From: an uncultured Burkholderiales bacterium
Lineage (GTDB): Bacteria > Pseudomonadota > Gammaproteobacteria > Burkholderiales > Burkholderiaceae_E
Length of the DNA: 38,201 nucleotides
Reading direction: 5' to 3'
Assembly: GCA_903903975.1 (NCBI GenBank)
Contig: CAIVAS010000089.1
Span: 1 to 38,201, forward strand
The position numbers and the translations under genes are program-made. Shown here piece after piece: positions 7,989 through 15,439 of the stretch (position 1 is its first letter; each line of letters begins with the position of its first letter). The notes under the pieces were generated by a model. That model did no database searches. It worked only from the letters and a program-made list of their open reading frames with translations, and was not told the DNA's origin.

Positions 7989-8039
7989 CACAAAGCAAAT
8001 CAGCCAGCATTAGAAGCGCTGGCTGATGTGCCCTTTGTG
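7989..8039. promoter_or_regulatory. nested palindrome upstream of the phosphonate operon
   Basis: An inner perfect 9-base inverted repeat, TCAGCCAGC (8000-8008) and GCTGGCTGA (8018-8026), is enclosed by an outer 7-base one, CACAAAG (7989-7995) and CTTTGTG (8033-8039). It lies 11 bases before the oxidoreductase start and 35 bases after the end of the DUF3567 gene. It could be a terminator of that gene (only a weak T-rich tail on the minus strand) or an operator for the phosphonate pair. Confidence 0.6.
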
Positions 8040-8073
8040 ACAAATCGACATATTTCAGTCGGCGATACCCGGC

Positions 8074-8325
8074 TCAGTGCAGGACCAGCGGCTGGAGCAT
8101 CAGTCCCTCGAAACCGCTCAGAAAGTCGTCGACCTCTTCGACCGAGGGCTCGGTGGCAATCAGCTGGCTGACATCGAAGCGGAACTTGTCGGCGAGCATG
8201 CCACCCAGAAAGATCTCGCGCTTGCCGGTCTTGTCCATGATCTCGTAACCGCCGGCAAACGGTTCTCCCTCGGCCGATTTGAATTCGACGACACAGTAGT
8301 TCGGGCTGTTGTAGATCATGTTCAT
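8074..8325 (-). CDS. DUF3567 family small protein
   Basis: The 83-residue product, with an N-terminal MNMIYNSPNYCVVEF and the KREIFLGG stretch around residues 35-42, fits the DUF3567 family, a short cytoplasmic protein widespread in Burkholderiales with no assigned role. No membrane segment or signal peptide is present; the C-terminal half is acidic (SVEEVDDFLSGFEG). ATG 8325 is chosen because GAGGA lies seven bases upstream and the family begins here. The open frame extends upstream to 8658, but that extension is coded by repeated GGACC/GATC sequence and reads as low-complexity peptide. It lies in the same direction as the phosphonate genes but is separated from them by the palindrome at 7989-8039. 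Confidence 0.88.
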   Translation of the reverse strand: MNMIYNSPNYCVVEFKSAEGEPFAGGYEIMDKTGKREIFLGGMLADKFRFDVSQLIATEPSVEEVDDFLSGFEGLMLQPLVLH

Positions 8326-8715
8326 CACGAATCCTCGCTGAGCTTCAGGGCAAGGTTGGCGCCCGCACCCGGGCCGGGACAACGCCCGCCGATGACCGTG
8401 CAGCCGCGACCGACAGGCGTCGCCAGGCATCACGAAGCGTCGGAATCGCGCCACTGCCGTGGCCCGGACGACCGCAACTTGCGCAGGACGCGCATCGCGG
8501 TACGGATCATCTTGGGGCCAAAACCTGCCAGGACAAGCGCCGCCGGGCGGGCCTGATCGGCCAGGACCAGATCGGACCGGATCGGACTGACCCTGCGTGG
8601 CGGGGATCGGACCAGATCGGACCGACCCGGCGTGGCGCGGATCCGACCGGCACGGCACAGCCCGGCATCAGTGCCGACCGAGCCTGCGCCCCCCTGCACA
8701 TTCCCTGCACGCCGC
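8326..8715. other. 390-base gene-free gap with repeats
   Basis: The gap between the CobW-like gene and DUF3567 (both minus strand) holds no convincing gene. Frames crossing it have no recognisable domain and read as repeated Arg/Ser/Gly/Pro peptides. The half nearer CobW contains the GGACC/GATC repeat (8564-8643). The half nearer DUF3567 must hold that gene's promoter, but no clear -35/-10 pair is seen. Confidence 0.7.
8564..8643. repeat. imperfect GGACC-N-GATC direct repeat
   Basis: A 10-base unit GGACC(A/G)GATC occurs at 8564-8573, 8574-8583 and 8609-8618. A longer diverged unit of 25 bases follows at 8584-8608 and again at 8619-8643, each containing TGGCG and ending GGATC. The whole is a duplicated block of 45 and 35 bases. 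Confidence 0.85.
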
Positions 8716-9375
8716 TCAAAGACTGTCCAGCGCCCCCAGCGCCGCCAGGGTGTCAGCCAGCGTCACCGCGCCGTGGCGGCTCGACAGCACCACCGGCGAT
8801 CGGCCGGACAGGCTGGTCAGCCGCTCGCACAGCGCGCGTTCGGCCTCGAGCGTCACCGCGTCGGCCCGATTGATGACCAGCAGCCCCGCCGAGCCGAGCT
8901 GGTCGAGGGCGAGCTGGTGAGCGGGATGGTGCTCATCGAAAAACGGGTCGGGGCGAGTCGCGTCGATCACCATGACCGTCGGCCGAATCGACAGGAGCTG
9001 GGCGAGTTCGGGGATTCGCAGTCGGTCGACCAAACGCCCGGGATGGCCGATGCCGCTGACCTCGATGATCAGCCGCTGAAAAGGCCCGCCCCGCAGCAGC
9101 CGGGTGAGGGTCACGCCGAACACCACCTGCCCCGAGCAGCAGGCGCAACCACCGGCAAGCATCGCCACCGTGACGCCCGGATCACGATCGGCATCTGACA
9201 GCCCGGCGATGCCGTTGACCATCAGCGCCCAGCGTTCGGTGCCGGGCCGTTCGGCCAGCCAGCCTTTGAGCAGCGTCGATTTGCCGGCCCCCGGCAGGCC
9301 GCAGATCAGCAGCACCTCGGTGGTGAGGGTGGGGTCGATGGCCGGGCGGCCATCAGGCGCAGGGTGATCGGCCAA
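8716..9375 (-). CDS. short CobW/COG0523-type GTPase, possible metal chaperone
   Basis: The 219-residue protein has the P-loop GLPGAGKST at 26-34, the metal-binding GGCACC at 75-80 (the family's Cys-x-Cys-Cys), a switch region EVSGIGHP near 105-112 and the guanine-specificity motif as NRAD (169-172) instead of NKxD. COG0523 proteins use GTP hydrolysis to deliver zinc, cobalt or other metals to client enzymes. This one stops after the GTPase domain and lacks the usual C-terminal CobW_C domain. The start is a TTG at 9375: an in-frame stop lies just upstream and the next candidate would cut into the P-loop. It follows trkH by 21 bases on the same strand, so co-transcription is likely. No client gene is evident. 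Confidence 0.8.
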   Translation of the reverse strand: MADHPAPDGRPAIDPTLTTEVLLICGLPGAGKSTLLKGWLAERPGTERWALMVNGIAGLSDADRDPGVTVAMLAGGCACCSGQVVFGVTLTRLLRGGPFQRLIIEVSGIGHPGRLVDRLRIPELAQLLSIRPTVMVIDATRPDPFFDEHHPAHQLALDQLGSAGLLVINRADAVTLEAERALCERLTSLSGRSPVVLSSRHGAVTLADTLAALGALDSL

Positions 9376-9396
9376 AACGCTGGCGGTTCGGCGACG

Positions 9397-10854
9397 TCAG
9401 CGACGCCAGAACGCCGGCGTGAACAGGACGAAGACGATCACCATCTCGAGTCGCCCGGCGAGCATCGCGAAGGCAAAGACCCAGGTCTGGAAGTCGTTGA
9501 GCGCCAGGTAACTCAGCGACAGGCCCATGCCGCCGGGCCCCGGGGCGGTGTTGTTCAGGCAGGCCACGACGCCGCTGAAAGCCGAGGTGAAATCGACCCC
9601 GGTGGCGACCATCAGCAGCGTCAAGCCGACCAGGGTGACGCCGTAGAGCAGCATGAAACCAAGCACCGCCAGCACCAGCGGCTGCGCGACCACCTGCCCG
9701 CCGAGCACCAGCGGTCGCACCGCCCGCGGATGACTCAAGCGCAGCAGTTCGCGCAGGGCCTGCTTGCACAGCACCAGCGAGCGGATCATCTTGATGCCGC
9801 CGCCGATCGAGCCCGACGAGGACGCGATCGAGCACAGCAGCAGCAGCAGCAGCCCGGCGAACATCGGCCACTGAGACGTGCCCACACTCGAAAAGCCGGT
9901 GGTCGTACCCATCGAGACGGTATTGAAAACCGCATGCCGGATCGACTGCGGCCAGTGTTCGAAGACGCCGGTCAGGTGCAGAAAAGCCGTCAGCAGCACC
10001 GCCACCGCCAGGATCGAGACAATGACCCAGCGGGCCTCGGGGTCGCGGCGGTAAGGCGCGAACGAGCGATGCCGCAGCGCAAGGAAATGGGTGGTGAAAT
10101 TGAGGCAGGCGATCAGCATGAAGACAATCAGCACCCCCTCGATGGCCGGCGAATCGAAGGCCGCGATATTGGCATCATGGGTCGAGAAGCCGCCCAGCGA
10201 CATGGTCGAAAAGCCATGGCAGATCGCCTCGTACCAGTTCATGCCGGCGATGCGCAGACACACGATGCACAGCGCGGTGGCGCCGGCATAGACCAGCCAG
10301 AGATAGCTGGCGGTCTGGGTGATGCGTGGGGTGAGCTTGGTCTCTTTCATCGGACCGGGCGTCTCGGCGCGAAACAGCTGCATGCCGCCCACACCGAACA
10401 GCGGCAGGATGGCGACCGCCATCACGATGATTCCCATGCCGCCGATCCATTGCAGCAGATGGCGCCAGACATTGATCGACTGCGGCAGGGCGTCGAGCCC
10501 GACCAGCAGGGTGGCGCCGGTGGTGGTCAGTGCCGAGATGGTCTCGAAAAAGGCATCGGTGAACGATAGACCGGGGATTTCGAGCCGCAGCGGTACGGTG
10601 GCGGCCGCCGCCAGGGTGATCCAGGTGATGACCACCAGCAGACTGCCGTCGCGGGCCTGCAGTTCGCGTTTGCCGCGCAGCGTCGGCGCCCACAACAGCA
10701 GCCCGGCGACGAAGCTGCCTGCAGCGGCGATCAGGAAGCTTTCGAGCGTGCCGTCATGCGAGACGGCTGACCAGCCGATGGGCAGAAGATAGGTCGCACC
10801 CAGCAGCATCAGCATGGCGCCGAGAATATGGGCAATCGATAGAAGCCGCCGCAA
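9397..10854 (-). CDS. trkH: Trk-type potassium transporter membrane subunit
   Basis: The 485-residue protein is an inner-membrane potassium channel-like transporter. All four pore loops are visible: LTTTGATLL (109-117), STMSLGGFSTHD (216-227), SMGTTTGFSSVG (314-325) and LNNTAPGPGG (433-442). They alternate with hydrophobic helices. The conserved SIGGGIKMIRS lies at 349-359. TrkH takes up K+ under control of the cytoplasmic TrkA ring. Its trkA partner lies 6.5 kb away at 17384-18775, separated by a TRAP operon and a LysR gene, although the two are usually adjacent. The start is TTG 10854, with GGAGA about ten bases upstream; an internal ATG at residue 14 would cut the first helix. Confidence 0.95.
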   Translation of the reverse strand: MRRLLSIAHILGAMLMLLGATYLLPIGWSAVSHDGTLESFLIAAAGSFVAGLLLWAPTLRGKRELQARDGSLLVVITWITLAAAATVPLRLEIPGLSFTDAFFETISALTTTGATLLVGLDALPQSINVWRHLLQWIGGMGIIVMAVAILPLFGVGGMQLFRAETPGPMKETKLTPRITQTASYLWLVYAGATALCIVCLRIAGMNWYEAICHGFSTMSLGGFSTHDANIAAFDSPAIEGVLIVFMLIACLNFTTHFLALRHRSFAPYRRDPEARWVIVSILAVAVLLTAFLHLTGVFEHWPQSIRHAVFNTVSMGTTTGFSSVGTSQWPMFAGLLLLLLCSIASSSGSIGGGIKMIRSLVLCKQALRELLRLSHPRAVRPLVLGGQVVAQPLVLAVLGFMLLYGVTLVGLTLLMVATGVDFTSAFSGVVACLNNTAPGPGGMGLSLSYLALNDFQTWVFAFAMLAGRLEMVIVFVLFTPAFWRR

Positions 10855-10896
10855 TCGGGTTGATCTCCGCGCAAATTCTGGATTCTACCGGTCCGG

Positions 10897-11913
10897 CTAC
10901 GTACCGGATGCGCTCAGAGGCTGAGCAAACGCAGCATGAGCCGCTTCAACGATCATGCTGCGCAGCCAGACATGCGCTGCACGCGTGGTGTGGCGGTGGT
11001 GCCAGAGCAGCTCGACATGGACGATCGGCAGATCGAGCGGCAGCGCACGCACCGCCAGCTGCGAGAGGATCCCGGTTGAGGCGACGAAATGCCGCGGCAC
11101 GACGGTGAGCAGGTCGGTTTGCGAGACCACCTGACCGGCGGTGAAGAACTGATTGAGCGTGAGTACCACCCGCCGGCTGCGTCCGAGTGCCGCCAGCGAC
11201 TCGTCGACGAAACCGAAGGGGCGACCGGAAAAACTCACCAGCAGATGCCGTGCCGCGCAAAAAGCATCCAGATCGAGGGGGGCTGACGCGAGCGGATGAC
11301 CGGCGCGCATCACGCAGACATACTCACCGTCGTAGAGCCTGCGATTGGCGATCGGGTCGACCGAGCCTTCCTGCATCCGCGCCGCGCCGATCGCGGCAAG
11401 GGCCGCCGGAAAATAGCCGATCACCGCGTCGAGCTCTGCGCCGGCCAGCAGATTGCGCGGGTCACGCGTCAGCAGTGGACGCACCCGCAGCGACACGCCC
11501 GGCGCCTGCGCCTCGAGCTCGCGCACCAGCGGCGGGATCAGCAGCGCCGCAGTGGCATCGGCCATCGCCAGCACGAAGGTATCGCGCGAGGCGCCCGGGT
11601 CGAACTCGGCGCCCGACTGCACCGCCGCGCGCAGGCTCTCGAGCGCGGCTCGCACCGCCGGCCACAGCTCGAGCGCCCGCGGTGTCGGCTGCACGCCATA
11701 ACCCGAACGCACCAGCAGCTCGTCCTGAAGCGAGTCGCGCAGTCGGCGCAGCGCATTGCTGACCGCCGGCTGGGTCATCGCAAGATTGGCGGCCGCACGG
11801 GTCAGGTTGCGCTCGGCCATCACCTGATCGAAGACCCGCAACAGGTTCAGATCGAGGGTACGGAAATTGGCAGGCGCGAACGGCAGCCTTTCGGGGACGA
11901 ATGGTACTTCCAT
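10897..11913 (-). CDS. LysR-type transcriptional regulator
   Basis: The 338-residue protein has an N-terminal winged helix-turn-helix (about residues 20-80) with RNLTRAAANLAMTQPAVSNA and RRLRDSLQDELLVR, followed by a periplasmic-binding-like effector domain. It belongs to the NodD/NahR-like branch of LysR regulators, which respond to small aromatic or organic acids. The ligand is unknown. Two starts are possible: ATG 11913, used here, and ATG 11952. The first is preferred because the intervening DNA is AT-rich and carries paired ATTC/GAAT motifs (11919-11954) that look like a binding site. Nearby targets are the divergent small gene and the TRAP-cyclase operon; control of the latter is inferred from proximity only. 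trkH starts 42 bases downstream. Confidence 0.88.
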   Translation of the reverse strand: MEVPFVPERLPFAPANFRTLDLNLLRVFDQVMAERNLTRAAANLAMTQPAVSNALRRLRDSLQDELLVRSGYGVQPTPRALELWPAVRAALESLRAAVQSGAEFDPGASRDTFVLAMADATAALLIPPLVRELEAQAPGVSLRVRPLLTRDPRNLLAGAELDAVIGYFPAALAAIGAARMQEGSVDPIANRRLYDGEYVCVMRAGHPLASAPLDLDAFCAARHLLVSFSGRPFGFVDESLAALGRSRRVVLTLNQFFTAGQVVSQTDLLTVVPRHFVASTGILSQLAVRALPLDLPIVHVELLWHHRHTTRAAHVWLRSMIVEAAHAAFAQPLSASGT

Positions 11914-11918
11914 ACAAT

Positions 11919-11954
11919 TATTCGATTCGTGAATACATTGAATTATGAACATTC
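11919..11954. promoter_or_regulatory. probable LysR operator, two ATTC/GAAT half-site pairs
   Basis: A 17-base interrupted palindrome with arms TATTC and GAATA (11919-11935) contains ATTC-N7-GAAT. A second pair in the opposite sense, GAAT-N7-ATTC, lies at 11940-11954. The two start 20 bases apart, about two helical turns, and fit the T-N11-A type of LysR site. The region is AT-rich and lies between the divergent LysR and small genes. Confidence 0.5.
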
Positions 11955-12033
11955 ATTGGAAATTGATGTTGCATCGCCGCATCATCAGGTCATCGCCGCT
12001 GTTTCTGCGGCCGATCATTGAAGGATACAGATC

Positions 12034-12327
12034 ATGACTAGCATTCGACTTGCACCTGGCGCAAACGTTCTGACCGGCAGCCATCATGGCGGAGCCGACC
12101 GCATCTCGGAGGGCGTGAGCCTGCTGGCAACGATGCTCAAGACGGCGGTCAAAGCGCTCGACACCTGGCATGAGGATCGTATTGCAGCGCACAATGACGC
12201 GGTCACCGCCCAACTGGCCGCCAGTGACCATCGTGTACTGGCAGAACTGCGGGCAGCCTATTGTCACAACGATCGGCTCAAGGACTCAGCCTCAGCGAAG
12301 GGTTCAGTGAAGGGCTCCGTGAAGTAA
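12034..12327 (+). CDS. small hypothetical protein, 97 residues
   Basis: ATG 12034 is preceded by AAGGA at 12021-12025, a good ribosome site with eight bases of spacing, and the gene lies divergently from the LysR regulator. The product has a helical middle, KTAVKALDTWHEDR at about 37-50, followed by LAASDHRVLAELRAAY. The Trp-x-x-Arg spacing and the D-x-RVLAEL pattern faintly recall DUF1127 proteins, but this is too weak for assignment. The C-terminus ends in a repeated Lys-Gly-Ser-Val. No signal peptide or membrane helix is present. Being divergent, it may be a LysR target. Real gene likely, function unknown. Confidence 0.6.
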   Translation: MTSIRLAPGANVLTGSHHGGADRISEGVSLLATMLKTAVKALDTWHEDRIAAHNDAVTAQLAASDHRVLAELRAAYCHNDRLKDSASAKGSVKGSVK

Positions 12328-12337
12328 AGCGAGCCAT

Positions 12338-12370
12338 GCCGGGCGCACGCCTCACAGGCCGACGCCCGGC
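12338..12370. terminator. hairpin between convergent small gene and cyclase
   Basis: An 8-base perfect stem, GCCGGGCG (12338-12345) and CGCCCGGC (12363-12370), encloses a 17-base loop that can form a smaller GCCT/AGGC stem. It lies 10 bases after the plus-strand stop and 4 bases after the minus-strand stop. No T-tract follows on either strand, so termination is likely but unproven. Confidence 0.5.
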
Positions 12371-12374
12371 CCGG

Positions 12375-13421
12375 TTACACCGTGGCCACCGGCGTTGACG
12401 GTGAGCCGACCGCACCGGGCAGACGCAGCGGCGGCGCGGTCAGCAGGAAGCGGTTGCGGCCATTGGCCCGCAGCCAGGCCGCCAGTTCGGCCAGATACCA
12501 GAGCTCGCCCAGGTGAACCCCCAGCTTGAACAGGCAGTGGTGATGCAGCGGCAGAGCCGGATAATTGCCATCGCCTGCCGGCGGCACGGCGGGCGTCTGC
12601 TCGACAGCGTAGTTGTCGGAAATCAGGGCGACCATGCCTGAATCGGTGACCCACTGCTGGATGCGCTCGTCATGGCCATCAAGCGTGGCACAGCTGCCGT
12701 GCAGGGATTCGGCGGTCGGCTTGCCCTTTTGCTCCAGGATGACCTGGTCAAAGCCGGTCCACAGGCAGACCATGTCGCCCGGCTCGACCACCACGTTCTG
12801 GCTGTCCATGGCGGCTTTGAGATCGTCCCATCCGATGACCTTGCGGGCCCGTCCGGCGACCGCATGCAGGTCGATCAGCACGCCGCGCCCCTGGACGCAG
12901 GCGACAGCCATGGTCTCGATGCCCATCTTGCGGGCCTGAACGCCCTCGTTGCAGCACCAGTCGACCGGACCGCTGCGGTAGGCCGGCGTGACCACGTCTT
13001 CACCGGCGCGAAAGCCGTTGTAGTAGACCGGCTCGGGCACGCCATCGCCGTCGGCATCGAAGAGCGCACCGACATGGGCGAAGCTGTCCCACTGGGTTGA
13101 ATACTGAAGGGCCATCAGGACGGCGTCGTCGCTGATCATGTCGATCTGGCGCGGGTCGAGCAGGCGCAGCAGGAAATTGAAGTTCGCCTGACCGTTGCCA
13201 CGCGCGGTGGCGAAGGTGCGCGGCGGATGACGCCGCGGGTTCAGGGCATTGCCGCCCGGCAGGTCGAGGGGCAGCGACAGGCAGAACACCTTGCCGGCCT
13301 GAACTTCTCGCACCGCCGCCACCACGCGTTCGGGCGTCAGCAGATTGATCCGACCGAGTTCGTCGTCATCGCCGAAGTCACCCCAATTGGAGCCCGGCGG
13401 GCGATGGGTCCAGCGTTTCAT
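12375..13421 (-). CDS. cyclase-family metal-dependent hydrolase (kynurenine formamidase-like fold)
   Basis: The 348-residue protein fits the PF04199 cyclase family, which includes kynurenine formamidase and isatin hydrolase, enzymes that open amide or lactam bonds. The family's metal motif HxGTHxDxPxH is replaced here by QYSTQWDSFAH at residues 106-116, so both leading His are Gln while Asp112 and His116 remain. Other family features are present: DGVPEPVYYNG after the motif, VLIDL near the middle and PLHHHCL late. ATG 13421 overlaps the dctM stop by four bases (ATGA), so the enzyme is translationally coupled to a TRAP transporter and probably acts on its imported substrate. That substrate is not known. 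Whether the Gln variant binds the usual metal cannot be said from sequence. Confidence 0.85.
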   Translation of the reverse strand: MKRWTHRPPGSNWGDFGDDDELGRINLLTPERVVAAVREVQAGKVFCLSLPLDLPGGNALNPRRHPPRTFATARGNGQANFNFLLRLLDPRQIDMISDDAVLMALQYSTQWDSFAHVGALFDADGDGVPEPVYYNGFRAGEDVVTPAYRSGPVDWCCNEGVQARKMGIETMAVACVQGRGVLIDLHAVAGRARKVIGWDDLKAAMDSQNVVVEPGDMVCLWTGFDQVILEQKGKPTAESLHGSCATLDGHDERIQQWVTDSGMVALISDNYAVEQTPAVPPAGDGNYPALPLHHHCLFKLGVHLGELWYLAELAAWLRANGRNRFLLTAPPLRLPGAVGSPSTPVATV

Positions 13422-15439
13422 GGTGATTTCCCGTAGAGGAATTCAGGCAGCCAGAGCGTCATGCCCGGGAAGATGTACATCAGCACCATGCACAGGATGA
13501 CGATCAGCATGTAGGGCATCATCCCGGCAAAGATCTGGTTCAGCGTCACATGCGGCGGCGAGACGCCCTTCAGATAGAAGGCCGACATCGCGACCGGCGG
13601 CGACAGGAAGGCGGCCTGCAGATTGACCGCCACCAGCGTGCCGAAGAACACCGGATCGATCTGGAAGTGCGCCAGCAAAGGCAAAAAGATCGGCACGAAG
13701 ATCACGATGATCTCGGTCCACTCGAGCGGCCAGCCGAGCACGAAGATCAGCGCCTGGGTGAGCATCAGGAACTGCAGCGGCGTCAGGTTCATGCTCATCA
13801 GCCATCGCTCGATCAGTTCCTGGCCGCCGTGCAGCGCGAAGACCGCTGAAAAGAGGCCCGATCCGACGAACAGCCAGCAGACCATCGCGGTGGTCTTGGC
13901 GGTCAGATAGATTGATTCCTTGAGCTTGTCGAAGGTGAAGTTGCCGGAATGCCAGGCCAGCAAAAAGGCGCCTGCCGCACCCACCCCGGCCGACTCGGTG
14001 GCGGTGGTGATGCCGAACAGGATCACCACCAGCACCAGTCCGGTGAGCAGCGCCAGCGGCATCACCGAGGAATAGAGCAGGCGCTGGACCTCGAGGTTCT
14101 CGGCGGTAAAGCTGCGGTAAAACACCGCAAGCCCGAGCAGGGTGGCGGCGGCAAGTCCCCAGAACCAGTTGTAAAAGCCGTCGGGCACCGCCTCGCGTGC
14201 GGCCTGCTCCTCGACCGCAGGCGGCGCCGACAGGCCCTGCTCGACCGGCGCAGCCGAGTTGGCCGGCGCAGCAGCACCCTCGCTCGGTGGCTCCTGAAGG
14301 GAGGCTGATGCGCCAGATCCGGTCGCCGAAGGCGGTTCCTGCACACCGCTTGCGGCAGGGGGCTCCTGCAGACCGGCGGATGGGGCGGCTCCAGTGGCGG
14401 CCGGTGGTTCCTGGACACCGCTTGCCGGCGGGGGTTCCGGCGCGCCACCGCTTGCCGGCGGTGCCTGCAAGCCGGCATTCGACGACGTCGGCTCCGACAA
14501 TCCCTGCGAGGCCGAGACGGCTTCGACCTGGACCGGCTCGGGTGCGTTGTGGATCACCACATACCACCATGCCCCACCGAACACCGCCGCCGAGATCACC
14601 ACCGGCCCGAGTGCCACGCCCAGACTGCCCAGCAGTCGGCCGATACCGGGTGCCTCACCCTGCGGATAGGCTGCCCGCAATCGTTGGGGCGAGAACAGGC
14701 CACGGACCACCGCGCCGAGCGCATTGCCGCCGAAGGTGGCGGTCAGACGCTCCAGCCAGTCGGGCACCTCCATGCGCTGCTCGTTTTCGGGCAGCTTGGG
14801 CGCCACTTTGGGATCGATGATCGCCCAACCCACCACATAGACGAAATAAAGAAAGGCGAGGAAAAAGCCCGGCACCATGGCTGCGGCATACAGCTTGACC
14901 ACCGACTGCCCGGCCACCGCCGCATAGACGATGATCATCACCGAGGGCGGGATCAGGATGCCGAGCGTGCCGCCGGCGGTGATCACACCGGCCGCCAGCC
15001 GCGTGTCGTAGCCGGCCTTGAGCATCGGTCGCATCGCGATCACGCCCATCAGCACCACCACCGCACCGACGATGCCGCTGGCAATGCCCCAGAAGGTGCA
15101 CACCAGCAGCGTGGCCACCGCCAGCGACGCCGGCAGGCGCCGGAAGGACAGCTGCACCGCGCGGAACATCTTGTCGACCAGCGCCGCGCGCTCGATGACA
15201 TAGCCCATCAGCACGAAGAGCGGAATCGACAGCAGGGTGTCGTTGGTCATGCCGCCATAAGTACGCTGGACCATGAGATCGAAGATCCGGTTGGCCACCA
15301 TGCTCTGCGTCGGATCGAAATAGGCGACGTAGCCGAACAGCATGCCCAGACCCATCAGCGTGAAGGCCGTGGGAAAGCCCATCATGATCGCGACCACGAT
15401 CAGGCCGAGCATCGTCAGACCGAGATAGCCGCTGGTCAT
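13418..15439 (-). CDS. dctM: TRAP transporter large permease, DctM-like, with Pro-rich insertion
   Basis: At 673 residues it is much longer than typical DctM (about 430). The N-terminal half has the usual helices, SIPLFVLMGYVIE at 71-83 and GTLGILIPPSVMIIVY at 158-173. The C-terminal half ends with helices containing LGWPLEWTEIIVIFVPIFLP and NLQAAFLSPPVAMSAF. Between them lie a membrane segment near 275-297 and a Pro/Ala/Gly-rich stretch of about 120 residues (300-420) with repeated QEPP motifs, unlike the family core. DctM drives sodium-coupled import of substrate delivered by DctP. GGAGGT lies six bases before ATG 15439. Both ends overlap neighbours by four bases, dctQ upstream and the cyclase downstream. 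Confidence 0.92.
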   Translation of the reverse strand: MTSGYLGLTMLGLIVVAIMMGFPTAFTLMGLGMLFGYVAYFDPTQSMVANRIFDLMVQRTYGGMTNDTLLSIPLFVLMGYVIERAALVDKMFRAVQLSFRRLPASLAVATLLVCTFWGIASGIVGAVVVLMGVIAMRPMLKAGYDTRLAAGVITAGGTLGILIPPSVMIIVYAAVAGQSVVKLYAAAMVPGFFLAFLYFVYVVGWAIIDPKVAPKLPENEQRMEVPDWLERLTATFGGNALGAVVRGLFSPQRLRAAYPQGEAPGIGRLLGSLGVALGPVVISAAVFGGAWWYVVIHNAPEPVQVEAVSASQGLSEPTSSNAGLQAPPASGGAPEPPPASGVQEPPAATGAAPSAGLQEPPAASGVQEPPSATGSGASASLQEPPSEGAAAPANSAAPVEQGLSAPPAVEEQAAREAVPDGFYNWFWGLAAATLLGLAVFYRSFTAENLEVQRLLYSSVMPLALLTGLVLVVILFGITTATESAGVGAAGAFLLAWHSGNFTFDKLKESIYLTAKTTAMVCWLFVGSGLFSAVFALHGGQELIERWLMSMNLTPLQFLMLTQALIFVLGWPLEWTEIIVIFVPIFLPLLAHFQIDPVFFGTLVAVNLQAAFLSPPVAMSAFYLKGVSPPHVTLNQIFAGMMPYMLIVILCMVLMYIFPGMTLWLPEFLYGKSP
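14180..14542 (-). repeat. in-frame repeat-rich insertion in dctM
   Basis: This segment encodes residues 300-420 of DctM. Short motifs GLQEPPAASG, GVQEPPSATG and GVQEPPAATG recur, pointing to amplification of a unit of about 30 bases with later divergence. It lies between two membrane-spanning regions, so it would form a loop. Confidence 0.8.

Noticed and set aside
8326-8658. N-terminal extension of the DUF3567 protein
   Set aside because: It is coded by GGACC/GATC repeats and matches no family; a good ribosome site precedes ATG 8325.
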